Source of the DNA: JAUWGC01 sp963753055
GTDB lineage: Bacteria > Bacteroidota > Bacteroidia > Bacteroidales > B18-G4
Direction: 5' to 3'
Assembly (NCBI GenBank): GCA_963753055.1
Contig: CAVWAP010000002.1
Coordinates: 248,001 to 312,000 of the forward strand
Length of the DNA stretch: 64,000 nt
In this document: positions 55,156-64,000 of the stretch, in pieces
Position numbering within the stretch: the stretch's first letter is position 1
Layout of the letters: each line of letters opens with the position of its first letter
Program-made: the position numbers and the translations under genes
The notes under the pieces: generated by a model
The model's database searches: none
The model's input: only the letters and a program-made list of their open reading frames with translations
Told to the model about the DNA's origin: nothing

Positions 55156-55182
55156 ACAATGCTTGAAGCTTGCAGAGTAATA

Positions 55183-55374
55183 TTATATTACTTTGACGTT
55201 AACTGCGTTCAATCCTTTTTGACCTTCCTCAACATCATAGCTTACTTTATCTCCTTCATTTATGGCATCAATTAAACCATTTTGATGTACAAATACATCT
55301 TTACCACCATCATCAGGGGCGATAAATCCAAAGCCTTTAGAATTATTGAAAAATTTTACTGTTCCGTTACTCAT
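55183..55374 (-). CDS. cold-shock protein
   Basis: This 63-residue single-domain protein has the CspA-type five-strand OB fold with RNP1 KGFGFI and RNP2 VFVHQ. It binds single-stranded RNA/DNA and acts as an RNA chaperone. Length is slightly short but normal for Bacteroidota. A promoter of the phylum-specific type (TAACTTTG) lies about 30 bp upstream and a strong terminator downstream, so it is a one-gene transcript. Confidence 0.95.
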   Translation of the reverse strand: MSNGTVKFFNNSKGFGFIAPDDGGKDVFVHQNGLIDAINEGDKVSYDVEEGQKGLNAVNVKVI

Positions 55375-55401
55375 GATTAAAAATTTAAGTTAAATAAAAC
55401 A

Positions 55402-55409
55402 CAAAGTTA
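55402..55409 (-). promoter_or_regulatory. candidate -7 box of csp
   Basis: On the minus strand this reads TAACTTTG, an exact match to TAnnTTTG. A clear upstream TTTG box at the right distance was not found. Confidence 0.45.
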
Positions 55410-55592
55410 GTATTATATCCTTACATCTGAATGTTTTATGCGACTTTAATTATATTATTATGCATAAATACTACAAAAATGCATATTTGTTGCGTGTCAC
55501 TCTCTGATATATAATTCGTGATTCATGGTCCGCCTCCACGCTGTTTCGGCACACTCAGTGTCTGATATATGATTCCCTGTTCACTTACTTAA

Positions 55593-57251
55593 TTAATTCT
55601 CGCCATTTGAAAGATGAATCCTGATTTGCAACTCGGGATAATCAGTCTGTAAAGTGTCAACACATATACCTGGAAACTCCGGGTAAGCCTGGTGAGACAC
55701 CAGATAAATGGCATTTGGTATCTGGACGTCCCAGGTTCGTTGTACGATATATCCAACCGAGTTGGTCAGGTAAAAAGATACCGGTTCCCTGATGTAAGCA
55801 TCGCCGTAGACATACCAGTATTTATCCGGGTATTTGGCAGCCAGCGCCCAAACATCTGCCCGGGCTGGCGTAACAATTGAATCTTGCGTCCGAATAGGAA
55901 GCACAACCAGATCAAAACAAATCCTGCCAACCAGTAAAGCGCCCACGAACCACCAGATAAGCCGTTCTTTATGTTTGAAATAAAGCCATGAGAGAGCAAG
56001 TAGCGCCAAACCGATTGGAATACTGATCCAGAAAATATGCGGTATGGTGCTGGTTTTGGGATACCATGGCAGAACCAGTACAAGAACACCTGCACCAACG
56101 ATGAAAAACCCAATTATCCCGTAAAAAATCTTGCTTCTCCAGTTTGATGAGCCTGCCTTTTGCATCAGGTAAATCCCAATTGTGTTGAATAGAGGAATAA
56201 ACATGAGCAAATACCGTGGGAGTACCTGCGGGGATGTCCAGTAAACGATCAGGTTAATGCCCAGTATCCAGAAATGATAGCGGGCGAAATCATTGGTTAG
56301 CAGTTTTTTCCAGAACTTACGATCCAGCCAGAAGATGACCAGGAGCGACCAGGGTAAAAAATGATAAATATTATCTAATGGGAAGGTAAGCAGGTGGACC
56401 CAGAATCTCCACCATTCATGGATAATGACTGTGCGCTGTGCCGATTCGTGAAACAGGTTTTCAAAATACACATCCATTGGCCTGTAAATACTCAATATGC
56501 CAAGGTAGGTTCCCAATATTACAAGGGCAATGCTACCGCCTGCAAGATGTTGCCAGGAGAACAGCCGGCGCCCCTGCCGGAAAAACAGTAATCCAGTGAT
56601 CAGGCTTAATCCCTGGAAAACTATAGCAGGCATGCCCTTAAACATAAATCCCACCGACATTAACAGGTAGCTCCACACAAAGAGCCTCATCCAGTTTCCG
56701 CGTTTTCCTTCCCTGTAAATTACCATGAACAAAGCGTACATAGTCCATGAAAATGCCGTGTCTATCAGTCCCAGCATGGAGTCATAAAACAAAATACGGC
56801 CACTGGTGACAAGCATCATGGAGCCAAGAAATGCTATGGTTTTACCGAATTCAGGTTTCAAGACCCGGTAGTGAAGCCAGGCAAAGCCCAGGAGAGAAAG
56901 CAAAGTGCATATCCTTGTGGGCCATTCGCCGAAACTTCCCCAAACTTCTGAAACGAGCAGAATAAACCAATTCCACAGCGGGGGCTTGTTGATATAATCG
57001 GCACCATGCATGGTGGTGGCAATAAAGTTTCCCGATAGCTTCATCTCAAAAGCCACCAGCGATCGAATGGCTTCATCGCCGGTAAAAGCATACATGCCCA
57101 GATTAATAAGAAAAGCAGGAATTGCCAGAATGACAATCCCCAGGGCAAGCTGTCTGTTGCTGATATTATTTACCCAATTGCTTATTTTTTGTTGTATTGC
57201 TGGCAATAGTAAGATTCTGTGTCTAACAACATTTGACCAAAAAAGCTTCAA
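55593..57251 (-). CDS. ArnT-like GT39-family membrane glycosyltransferase
   Basis: The 552-residue protein has about 12 transmembrane helices. The first periplasmic loop reads YAFTGDEAIRSLVAFEMKLSG, with the Asp-Glu pair of GT-C enzymes, then the PMT-2 stretch GADYINKPPLWNWFILLVSE. The last 90 residues are a soluble domain (YWYVYGDAYIREPVSFYL). ArnT-type enzymes transfer sugars from undecaprenyl phosphate to lipid A or glycans. The acceptor here is unknown. It stands alone, following a GGTTGGTGGTTGG repeat at 57280-57310. Confidence 0.88.
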   Translation of the reverse strand: MKLFWSNVVRHRILLLPAIQQKISNWVNNISNRQLALGIVILAIPAFLINLGMYAFTGDEAIRSLVAFEMKLSGNFIATTMHGADYINKPPLWNWFILLVSEVWGSFGEWPTRICTLLSLLGFAWLHYRVLKPEFGKTIAFLGSMMLVTSGRILFYDSMLGLIDTAFSWTMYALFMVIYREGKRGNWMRLFVWSYLLMSVGFMFKGMPAIVFQGLSLITGLLFFRQGRRLFSWQHLAGGSIALVILGTYLGILSIYRPMDVYFENLFHESAQRTVIIHEWWRFWVHLLTFPLDNIYHFLPWSLLVIFWLDRKFWKKLLTNDFARYHFWILGINLIVYWTSPQVLPRYLLMFIPLFNTIGIYLMQKAGSSNWRSKIFYGIIGFFIVGAGVLVLVLPWYPKTSTIPHIFWISIPIGLALLALSWLYFKHKERLIWWFVGALLVGRICFDLVVLPIRTQDSIVTPARADVWALAAKYPDKYWYVYGDAYIREPVSFYLTNSVGYIVQRTWDVQIPNAIYLVSHQAYPEFPGICVDTLQTDYPELQIRIHLSNGEN

Positions 57252-57523
57252 TTCAAAAATAGTGATAATTAGTGATTAGTGGTTGGTGGTTGGTGGTTGG
57301 TGGTTGGTGAAATAAGTTGCAGAAACTAATAATTGACTGATGAGACTTTGCAATTTCTGCAAATTACGGTAAGAGTTACATCATCAATAGTATTAAATAT
57401 GACTTCTGCAGGTACATATTCATGAATTTCTTAAATGGTTTATAAAAAAGCGCTTCCCAGTCATTAATCAATTTTGTTTCATCTACTTCCCGGCTTAATT
57501 TTATATCATAAAATTTTTTAGTC

Positions 57524-58117
57524 ATGAAAAAATTAATATTAGCTATTTTGATAAGCAGTTTAATAATACCTGCAGCGCCAGCTCAAGAAACCATTACTTC
57601 AGACGTTCCCACAAAAAAGACCTGGGCAGTTACTATGTACCTGGGATGGGCGATCGGAGGTCCGTGTAAACAAATAAATGACGCGATGATTGCCAATGGA
57701 TTTGACGATCAGCAAGGAAGCGGCTGGTTTGGAGATTCTGATACAGATTATCCGCATACGGATCACTACAAACCTTCATGGATGATCAGTGCAAACTACA
57801 ATCTGGAATCCCCTTTTTTAATTGGCATTACAGGAGGCATGACAAACCTTGGCTGTACACAAGGGTACAAGGTTGAAGCATGGGGACATCCCTTAGATGT
57901 TGAATATAAACATACGAAAGTTGGATTCTTAATTGATTTCGGATTAAGATTCCCTAAAAAGTCACTTTTCTTTTTTGAACTGAATTGCCAGTACAGGTAT
58001 GTTGGAAAAGCTGAAATTGGCCCCTTCAATGAAAATCCTTACCGTGATGAACTGCCAAATGTCGAAGTAACATACAATCATGTATTTATCGGTGGAGGAT
58101 TTGGTGTTCGTTTTTAA
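57524..58117 (+). CDS. secreted beta-barrel-like protein of unknown function
   Basis: The 197-residue protein has a signal peptide (MKKLILAILISSLIIPAAPAQ). The mature part shows alternating beta strands (TWAVTMYLGWAIGG, WMISANYNLESPFLIGITGG, TKVGFLIDFGLRFP, LFFFELNCQYRYVG) and ends in VFIGGGFGVRF with a terminal Phe, as in small outer-membrane beta-barrels. It is likely assembled in the outer membrane. No specific family was recognised and no operon partner is present. Confidence 0.7.
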   Translation: MKKLILAILISSLIIPAAPAQETITSDVPTKKTWAVTMYLGWAIGGPCKQINDAMIANGFDDQQGSGWFGDSDTDYPHTDHYKPSWMISANYNLESPFLIGITGGMTNLGCTQGYKVEAWGHPLDVEYKHTKVGFLIDFGLRFPKKSLFFFELNCQYRYVGKAEIGPFNENPYRDELPNVEVTYNHVFIGGGFGVRF

Positions 58118-58221
58118 ATAAACTTCTCATTTATCCCCCCTAGATATCAGAATACCGAATTACAATTAACGATATCTGAATTTCTGCTCAGTGTTCACGG
58201 GTCAGTGTTCACTGGCATTGC

Positions 58222-58500
58222 CTAGCCCCTATCTACTTCTTCCAGTATGAGTGTGTGAGGTTGTTCTAATACACCTGCTGATTTCATTGCCTCTCTCAGC
58301 TCAGTGGATTCGACAAATTGCTGCAAATTTTCAACGGACTGCCATTCATTGATCACATAGGCATTGTTTGATTCCCCGTGCAGCTGTCCTACGGAATAAC
58401 TTAATTCACCTTTGGATTTACGGAATTCAAAGAAACCATCAAAGGCCTCTTTCCATTTCCCGAAGTCGTTCACTTTGTGATACATTACTGATTTTATCAT
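58222..58500 (-). CDS. dimeric alpha-beta barrel protein (ABM-like)
   Basis: The 92-residue protein has the ferredoxin-like pattern of antibiotic-biosynthesis-monooxygenase-type proteins: beta strand SVMYHKVNDFGKWKEAFDGF, central strand SYSVGQLHGESNNAYVINEW, helix SVENLQQFVESTELREAMKSAG, final strand PHTLILEEV. Such proteins form dimers and range from oxygenases to stress proteins; no active site is identifiable. It stands alone. Confidence 0.7.
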   Translation of the reverse strand: MIKSVMYHKVNDFGKWKEAFDGFFEFRKSKGELSYSVGQLHGESNNAYVINEWQSVENLQQFVESTELREAMKSAGVLEQPHTLILEEVDRG

Positions 58501-58655
58501 AACTTAAAAGTTTAAAATTGATTGCTTAACTGATTTTGTATTCTCAAAAGTAAATCCGGAATTGGAAAATGATACTCAAATACAAGCTTTTAACAAGTTT
58601 TTAACTTATCGGGGTTCGTGGTGGGGGCTATACACGCTAAGAGCAGAATAACGAT

Positions 58656-58700
58656 TCCTCGGCGGAGTTTATACTGAGCAAAGTCGAAGTACTCGGAACA
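58656..58700. repeat. 45-bp dispersed unit, inverted copy
   Basis: CTCGGCGGAGTTTATACTG then AGCAAAGTCGAAGTACTCGG, the reverse complement of 32155-32200 and 36812-36860. Confidence 0.65.
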
Positions 58701-58740
58701 AGCATTTGATTTTCTGTTCAGTGGTCAGTTATAATACTTT

Positions 58741-60996
58741 TTAATCTGACTCGTAAAATTCCTCATAAGCCTGTAATACTGTTAAATGAGAAATTAAATA
58801 TGCCAGTGAGCTTTCTGCACCCTGGTTGCGGTTTACTCCATAACTTTCAAATCCGTCACAGCATCCCTGGGTCTCAAAATCATACAGGCTCATTCTCAGG
58901 TCATTTTCACCCAGGAACCACAAAAATGAAATGTATAACTTATTGAGATAATCTTTATCCTTTGTTATATGAAAGGCTTGATGGTACATTAAAACCATGG
59001 CCATGGCATCAATTGGCTGTTGAGCAAAAACAGATCGTTCCCCCTCTTTTTCATACCATTTTTCATTTCCAATTATTGATAAGTAATTATTTGAAAGTGT
59101 ATGTTTTGTCAGAAAGTTCATAGACTTAAGCGCCGTTTGTGTTATTTTATCATCGTTAAGTATTTCTGCTGAATGTAAAAGAGCTAAAGGCAAGATGCCA
59201 TTATCGTAGGCAAGCAATGATTCAAACCATTTCCAATCAGGGGTTTCGTTTTCCTTATAATGTTTAATTAAGATTTGGGCCAAGTTTCGTAATCTTTCAG
59301 TCATTGAGTCATCAGATGGATTGCTTTTCAGGTAATAACTTATCCCGATCATTGTATTTGCAATGCTCCTTATAGACTTTAATTTTTCAAAATTGGGAGA
59401 TGCATTAAAAAATATCAATCTGCCTGTTTGATAATAAGCATCATTGGGCGCATTCCCTAACAGGTAACCCAATGCCCAAATGGTCCTGCCAAAAGAATCT
59501 TCGGAACCAACTTCATCAAGAAAGTTTCTGCTAAAACTCAGAAAATTTCTGAAGCTGCCATCTGCATTTTGCATATAATGAATATAGCTCAGATAGATGG
59601 GCGATAATTCAAGGGCCTGAATATCTTTCTTTTGTCTGTATGCCATTAACACCATGAGTAAAGCCCTGGCATTATCATCCAGGCAATAGCCTTCTTTTAA
59701 GTTTGGAATGCCAAATTTTGCATGTTGGATGATACCTGTATCGTCTGTCAGACGAATGATATGATTTAGAGAAAAACGGGGTAGAATGAGTAAATCCAGC
59801 ACAGTATCTTGCTTTATGACTACCTTATGTTCTTCCTTCAGAATGTTTTCAGCAAGCCTAATATACTTTTCTCCTATCTTAGGCCAGGTAATTTTTCGGC
59901 CATAATCAAGTGCTTTTCTTCTGAGTTCATTGAGCTCCTCAGGTTTATCTAAAAGTTCTGTTAAAATGGAGGTAAGGCCGTTGGAATCATTAAAATTAAA
60001 AAGCCTTCCTCTTCCATCTGCCAGCAACTCTGCAGCATGCCAGTATGGTGTTGAAATAACGGCCGAACCTACTCCAACAGCATAGGAAAGTGTTCCACTG
60101 GTAATTTGAGCTTCATTCAAATAGGGTGTTATGTAAATATCAGAAGCAGATAAATATTTGAACAAATCTTGCACATTAATAAATTCGTTAAGAAACATAA
60201 CATGCTCTTCCAGATGAAGGCTTTTTACTAAACGCAATAAGAAAATGCGATATTCTTCACCTGAGTGCCGCAGAACATTGGGGTGGGTTTTGCCCAAAAC
60301 GATATAAATAACATCAGGATGTTTTTTAACAACTTCAGGCAATGCTTTTATTACCGTTTCGATTCCTTTGCTGCGTCCAATGAAACCGAAAGTAAGTAGC
60401 ACTTTCTTACTTTCAAGCTTAAACTCGTTTTTTGATTTTTCCTGGTTGAATTGAATGTCAGGCACGCCATGTTCTATAAAGACAATTTTTTCTTCCGGTA
60501 CATTGTAAATACTCACCAGGAATTCAATTGCTTTATGGCTCATCACCACTATTTTATGTGCCATTTTGCATATTTCCTGCAAAACAGCTTTTTCGTTATA
60601 AGAGGGGGCTTTAACAATGGTATGTAGTGTTACAATAAGAGGAACTTCCAGTCTATGTAATAAAGGAAGGATATATACCCCATTTTGACCCCCGAAAATA
60701 CCGAACTCATGTTCAAGGATACAAAGATCAGCGCCACTTAGATTTATGAATTTAACAGCCTTTAAATAATCTTCCTGGTGTTCTTGCCTGATGGTCAGTT
60801 TTACTTCTTCCGGGTATTCATAAATAAGATTGTTGTCGTTTAATGCAACAACAAAACCCTCATACCCATCCTCCCTGCCTTCGTTGTGAACTAATATTGA
60901 GTTGAGCAGGTTTTTAGTGAAAGTACCAATGCCGCATTCCCTTGGCGGGTAGGTGCCAACAATTGCTATTTTAATTCTTTTCTCGTTACGCATCAC
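58741..60996 (-). CDS. GT4-family glycosyltransferase with alpha-helical C-terminal domain
   Basis: The 751-residue protein has an N-terminal GT-B fold (about 1-390). It opens with the GT4 signature IAIVGTYPPRECGIGTFTKN and has ILEHEFGIFGG, FGFIGRSKGIETVIKALP and the EAQITSGTLSYAVGVGSAVI segment of the nucleotide-sugar site. The remaining 350 residues form an alpha-helical repeat domain (CLDDNARALLMVLMAYRQ, FGRTIWALGYLLG, LLAYDNGILPLALLHSAE) like the alpha/alpha-toroid of glycoside-processing proteins. Such two-domain proteins probably act on mannose-type sugars, inferred from family annotation. It follows the adenylate cyclase gene by 17 bp. Confidence 0.88.
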   Translation of the reverse strand: MMRNEKRIKIAIVGTYPPRECGIGTFTKNLLNSILVHNEGREDGYEGFVVALNDNNLIYEYPEEVKLTIRQEHQEDYLKAVKFINLSGADLCILEHEFGIFGGQNGVYILPLLHRLEVPLIVTLHTIVKAPSYNEKAVLQEICKMAHKIVVMSHKAIEFLVSIYNVPEEKIVFIEHGVPDIQFNQEKSKNEFKLESKKVLLTFGFIGRSKGIETVIKALPEVVKKHPDVIYIVLGKTHPNVLRHSGEEYRIFLLRLVKSLHLEEHVMFLNEFINVQDLFKYLSASDIYITPYLNEAQITSGTLSYAVGVGSAVISTPYWHAAELLADGRGRLFNFNDSNGLTSILTELLDKPEELNELRRKALDYGRKITWPKIGEKYIRLAENILKEEHKVVIKQDTVLDLLILPRFSLNHIIRLTDDTGIIQHAKFGIPNLKEGYCLDDNARALLMVLMAYRQKKDIQALELSPIYLSYIHYMQNADGSFRNFLSFSRNFLDEVGSEDSFGRTIWALGYLLGNAPNDAYYQTGRLIFFNASPNFEKLKSIRSIANTMIGISYYLKSNPSDDSMTERLRNLAQILIKHYKENETPDWKWFESLLAYDNGILPLALLHSAEILNDDKITQTALKSMNFLTKHTLSNNYLSIIGNEKWYEKEGERSVFAQQPIDAMAMVLMYHQAFHITKDKDYLNKLYISFLWFLGENDLRMSLYDFETQGCCDGFESYGVNRNQGAESSLAYLISHLTVLQAYEEFYESD

Positions 60997-61013
60997 TCAT
61001 CAAAATTTTCATG

Positions 61014-63107
61014 TTATGAAACTCTTTCTACGAACCACATCTCAATATCACCTTTGCCTTTGGTTTTTACTTTTCCTCTTGATGTGAATCTGAATGCCGG
61101 ATCATCTTTGATCAGCTCATAGGTGGATTGGGAAATATTTACTTTGCCGGTTTCTCCGGAGTTTTCCATGCGGGAGGCGGTATTAACGGTATCGCCCCAA
61201 ATATCGTACTGGAACTTGGTGACCCCCACGATACCTGCGACAACAGGACCTGTATGGATGCCGACACGCATTTCAAAGGAAGATTTAGCTTCCAACTCAC
61301 GTTGCTTTTTCATGTTGATCATACATTCCGTCATTTCAATTCCCGCCAATACCGTGTTTTTTACCGAATCAGCTGTGGGAACCGGAAGACCCCCGGCAGC
61401 CATATAAGAATCCCCTATGGTTTTGATCTTTTCGATACCATGCTTTTTACAGATGCCATCAAATGATTCAAAACAGGTATTGATTTCTCCAACCAGATTT
61501 TCCGCACTTAGCTTTTCAGATATTTGTGTAAACTCCTTGAAATCGGTGAATAGAATGGATACCTTTTCAAAATTCCTTGCTTTGGCTTTACCTTTCTCCT
61601 TTAGTTCTTCGGCGATCTCTGCTGGTAAAATATTCAACAAGAGCTTGTCTGACCGCTCCTTTTCGTGTTCAATTGCTTTCTTGGCTCTTCTTACAAATAC
61701 TATACGCATATATAATCCGATTGCACCAATTAGCAAAATAATAGCTGATAATATGGAGATATTTCTGGTCCTGTTCTTCTTCCTTACTTCTGCTTCATGA
61801 GCCATCTGAACCTTAAGTTTGTCTTCTTCCTGAATGAGACTGTCTGCCAATGCCTGCTTCTCAAATTCCATCTCCTGAAGCTTTTTAGCAGTTTCTTCAG
61901 CCTGGAGACTACTATCTAACTTCACGATGCGTTCATGGTACACCAGGGCTGTATCGTTATTCCCCAAAGCTTTAAAAGCATTATAAAGGCATTGACAAGC
62001 ATTCCTCTGCTCCAAAAGAATATTAATCTCTTCTGATGTCTGTAAGCTTCTTTTACACCAGATAATGGCTTGTCCATGATCATCTTGCTTATTATATGCT
62101 CTGCCTATGTTGGCCAGGATACCAGCCAATCCTCTTTTGTCGGAAATTTCCTCATAGATCTTGAAGCATTTCTGGTAATAATCCATGGCTTTGGCATAGT
62201 CACCCTGATACATATAAATTTCTCCTATATTGTTGAATGTGCTGGCCATTCCTTTTCTATCGGAGATTTCCTCTTGTATCTTTAAACTTTTAAGGTGATA
62301 GTCAAGTGCCTTAGAATAGTTTTTTGTATTCATATAAATGAGGCCGATGTTGGATGAGATACCAGCCGATGCTTTTAGGTCAGAGATGTCCTCACATATT
62401 TTCAGGCTACGCTGAAAACGTTCCAGTGCTTCTGGATAATCACCTCGTCTCATATAAATAAGTCCGATATTATTTAAGATTTGAGCAATTCCCCTGCTAT
62501 CCAAGAATTCCTCTTTGATCCTCAGGCTTTGTTGGAATTTTTCCAGTGCCCTTGGATAATTGCCCTGATTCATGTAAATGAGTCCGATATTGTTCATGGA
62601 ACCAGCCATTCCGCTTTTATCTGAGAGGCTCTTCTTGATCGTTAAACTTCTCTGGTGATATTCCAGGGCTTTGGGGAAGTTGCCTTGATTTGAATAAATA
62701 ACGCCGATATTGTTTAAAGTTTTGGACATTCCTTTATTATCGCAAATTCCTTCTGAAATCAGTAAACTTCGCTGGTAATAATCCAGTGCATCATCATATT
62801 CGCCTCTGACAAGGTATGATCCCCCCTGAATGCTTAACGCACTTGTCATTTCTTTTTTGAAACCCTTTTCGCTGGCAAAGTCATACATCAGTTGCGCAAA
62901 ATAATAGGCACTATCTGGTTGTGAGTACAGGTATCCATATCTGGCAAAATCCTGTATGGCTTGAACCCTGCTGGAGTCTGAAGCGGTTTCATCATTCCAG
63001 ACACTCCAGAGTGAGTCGAGGTTTGTCTGGGCCTGGGTTACAAGCGCAGAAAGCATGAAGAGAAAAAAAATCAGACTCTTTATTGTTTTACATACGATAA
63101 AATTCAT
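61014..63107 (-). CDS. TPR-containing membrane adenylate/guanylate cyclase
   Basis: The 697-residue protein has a signal peptide (about 1-26). About eight to nine TPR repeats follow (about 85-390, repeated NNIGLIYMNQGNYPKALEYHQ-type units), then a coiled coil (about 400-440) and one transmembrane helix (about 447-468). The cyclase catalytic domain (about 500-690) has both metal Asp residues (FTDFKEF and IGDSYMAAGG) and DIWGDTVNTASRME. It would make a cyclic nucleotide in response to an extracytoplasmic signal bound by the TPR region. It forms an operon with the GT4 glycosyltransferase downstream. Confidence 0.92.
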   Translation of the reverse strand: MNFIVCKTIKSLIFFLFMLSALVTQAQTNLDSLWSVWNDETASDSSRVQAIQDFARYGYLYSQPDSAYYFAQLMYDFASEKGFKKEMTSALSIQGGSYLVRGEYDDALDYYQRSLLISEGICDNKGMSKTLNNIGVIYSNQGNFPKALEYHQRSLTIKKSLSDKSGMAGSMNNIGLIYMNQGNYPRALEKFQQSLRIKEEFLDSRGIAQILNNIGLIYMRRGDYPEALERFQRSLKICEDISDLKASAGISSNIGLIYMNTKNYSKALDYHLKSLKIQEEISDRKGMASTFNNIGEIYMYQGDYAKAMDYYQKCFKIYEEISDKRGLAGILANIGRAYNKQDDHGQAIIWCKRSLQTSEEINILLEQRNACQCLYNAFKALGNNDTALVYHERIVKLDSSLQAEETAKKLQEMEFEKQALADSLIQEEDKLKVQMAHEAEVRKKNRTRNISILSAIILLIGAIGLYMRIVFVRRAKKAIEHEKERSDKLLLNILPAEIAEELKEKGKAKARNFEKVSILFTDFKEFTQISEKLSAENLVGEINTCFESFDGICKKHGIEKIKTIGDSYMAAGGLPVPTADSVKNTVLAGIEMTECMINMKKQRELEAKSSFEMRVGIHTGPVVAGIVGVTKFQYDIWGDTVNTASRMENSGETGKVNISQSTYELIKDDPAFRFTSRGKVKTKGKGDIEMWFVERVS

Positions 63108-63241
63108 GATAGGATAAAGTTATGGTTTTTACATGATAAATTGACAGTTGACAGTTGACAATTGACAATAATATGGCGCTATGTGTTATCTATGGGTATT
63201 CTATGTGTATTCTAAGTTAAAGTCAAGTATTTTTTAGTTTT
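63108..63241. repeat. short tandem ttgacag repeats
   Basis: TTGACAGTTGACAGTTGACA then ATTGACAAT between the cyclase start and the IS110 stop. This is probably the 3' non-coding end of the second IS110 element. Confidence 0.35.
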
Positions 63242-64000
63242 TCAAGCTGCATATTGTGCAATGGAAACATATGGAGTTCCTCTGGTTATTGTTGCAAAAA
63301 CTCTTCCAATTAATTTATTTCTCACGTTATTGATAACAATTTTCTTATGCTTTCCTTCATCTATCTTCTTTTTGAAGTATTGCCGTATTTCCGGGTCATG
63401 GTTGATTGCAGCCAATGCTGCGTTTGTAAGCAGTGCTTTAATCGTTTTATTAGCGTAATGACTGATCCTGGTTTGACCATGTATGCTTGTCCCTGAACTA
63501 TGCTCAAAAGGAGCTGAACCCACATAGCAAGCAAACTTTCTTGCATTATCAAAATCTTCAAAGCAATTTGTATAAACAATCATATATGCCGCCGTAATCA
63601 TCCCAATACCTTTCACCGAAGTTGCTAATTGATACTGATGTTTGATTTTATGATGTTGATCTATTTGCTGGATGATTTCATTTTCTATTTCTTGTATTTG
63701 TTTGGTATAAACCCGGATCATTTTTTGTTGGTTTTTGATCAACACATCACTATTGCATAGCCCTAAATACTCTTTGGATTGCTCCATCGATGTTTTAAAG
63801 CTGGCTCGATTCCTGGCTAACCTGGATCTATAAGAGAGCAAATACTTTAGCCTGACCAATTGTTTTGATCCCAAGGTGGTCATTCTTAACTTATCCTTGT
63901 GCAAAAAGGCATATTCAGCAAGTCGGAAAGCATCAATCTGATCGTTCTTTCCCCTTTGTATGCCCAGAGATCTTTTTACCTGCAACCCACTAACCTTGGT
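63242..64000 (-). CDS. IS110-family transposase, N-terminal part outside window
   Basis: At least 252 residues are visible; the frame runs through the window end, and the TTG at 63985 is internal. The visible part begins just before SLGIQRGKNDQIDAFRLAEY, the second half of the DEDD domain, continues with a coiled spacer and ends in the Tnp_20 domain (VKGIGMITAAYMIVY, YVGSAPFEHSSGTSIHGQTR). It is a different subgroup from the transposase at 44344. It appears intact as far as visible. Confidence 0.9.
   Translation of the reverse strand, partial: TKVSGLQVKRSLGIQRGKNDQIDAFRLAEYAFLHKDKLRMTTLGSKQLVRLKYLLSYRSRLARNRASFKTSMEQSKEYLGLCNSDVLIKNQQKMIRVYTKQIQEIENEIIQQIDQHHKIKHQYQLATSVKGIGMITAAYMIVYTNCFEDFDNARKFACYVGSAPFEHSSGTSIHGQTRISHYANKTIKALLTNAALAAINHDPEIRQYFKKKIDEGKHKKIVINNVRNKLIGRVFATITRGTPYVSIAQYAA

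Overview
The window reads as a chromosomal segment of an AT-rich Bacteroidota bacterium, probably an environmental Bacteroidales/Marinilabiliales-type organism. The reasons are several secreted proteins with type IX secretion (T9SS) C-terminal sorting domains, many lipoproteins with a Cys lipobox, a short (288-residue) RpoD-type sigma factor, promoter matches of the TTG-N19-TAnnTTTG kind, a FISUMP protein and a fused ABC-permease/M1 aminopeptidase. Genus-level placement is not possible from the sequence alone.

Layout. 1-4 kb: tail of a secreted MAM-domain protein, a tRNA-Asn with a broken twin, and an IS21 element. 4.4-9.3 kb: a beta-propeller protein, a histidine kinase and an OmpR-type regulator in one operon. 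9.3-16 kb: lipoproteins, a T9SS beta-helix protein, a frameshifted transglutaminase-like gene and a FISUMP protein. 16-20.6 kb: an amidase remnant, RsgA, an NAD-dependent epimerase and a small Cys-rich secreted protein, separated by long palindromes. 21-30.4 kb: two T9SS proteins, an ABC-transporter/M1-peptidase pair and a sigma factor. 30.5-36.6 kb: SRPBCC protein, small membrane protein, MscS channel, serine hydrolase and a beta-helix lipoprotein. 36.9-44 kb: KatG, an alanine-dehydrogenase-like enzyme, a methyltransferase and a membrane glycosyltransferase with a starch-binding-like tail. 44-47.1 kb: IS110 and a decayed IS3. 47.3-53 kb: small secreted proteins, then a compact operon with a D-amino-acid flavour (AraC regulator, cupin, DUF1611 protein, and a racemase fused to a VanX-type dipeptidase). 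53.9-64 kb: a T9SS protein, cold-shock protein, ArnT-like glycosyltransferase, a beta-barrel-like secreted protein, a GT4 glycosyltransferase with a TPR adenylate cyclase, and a second IS110 running off the end.

The most unusual content is between the genes. (1) Long imperfect palindromes resembling integron attC sites delimit minus-strand genes, several starting 20-40 bp past the palindrome. (2) A roughly 370-bp repeat with strong internal hairpins occurs three times nearly identically and once in divergent form with similar folds but different stem sequences. (3) Mini-palindromes keep a loop while their stems covary, and one is inserted in a tRNA-Asn copy. (4) Fossils of T9SS C-terminal domains lie in intergenic DNA, and two intact T9SS genes share C-terminal-plus-3'-flank sequence. 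(5) A 51-bp upstream element with direct TGTTACA repeats is shared by two beta-helix genes. Together these suggest a genome shaped by cassette shuffling and small repeat elements. Several genes carry single-base indels, so part of the breakage could be sequencing or assembly error. No integrase, CRISPR array or rRNA was seen.
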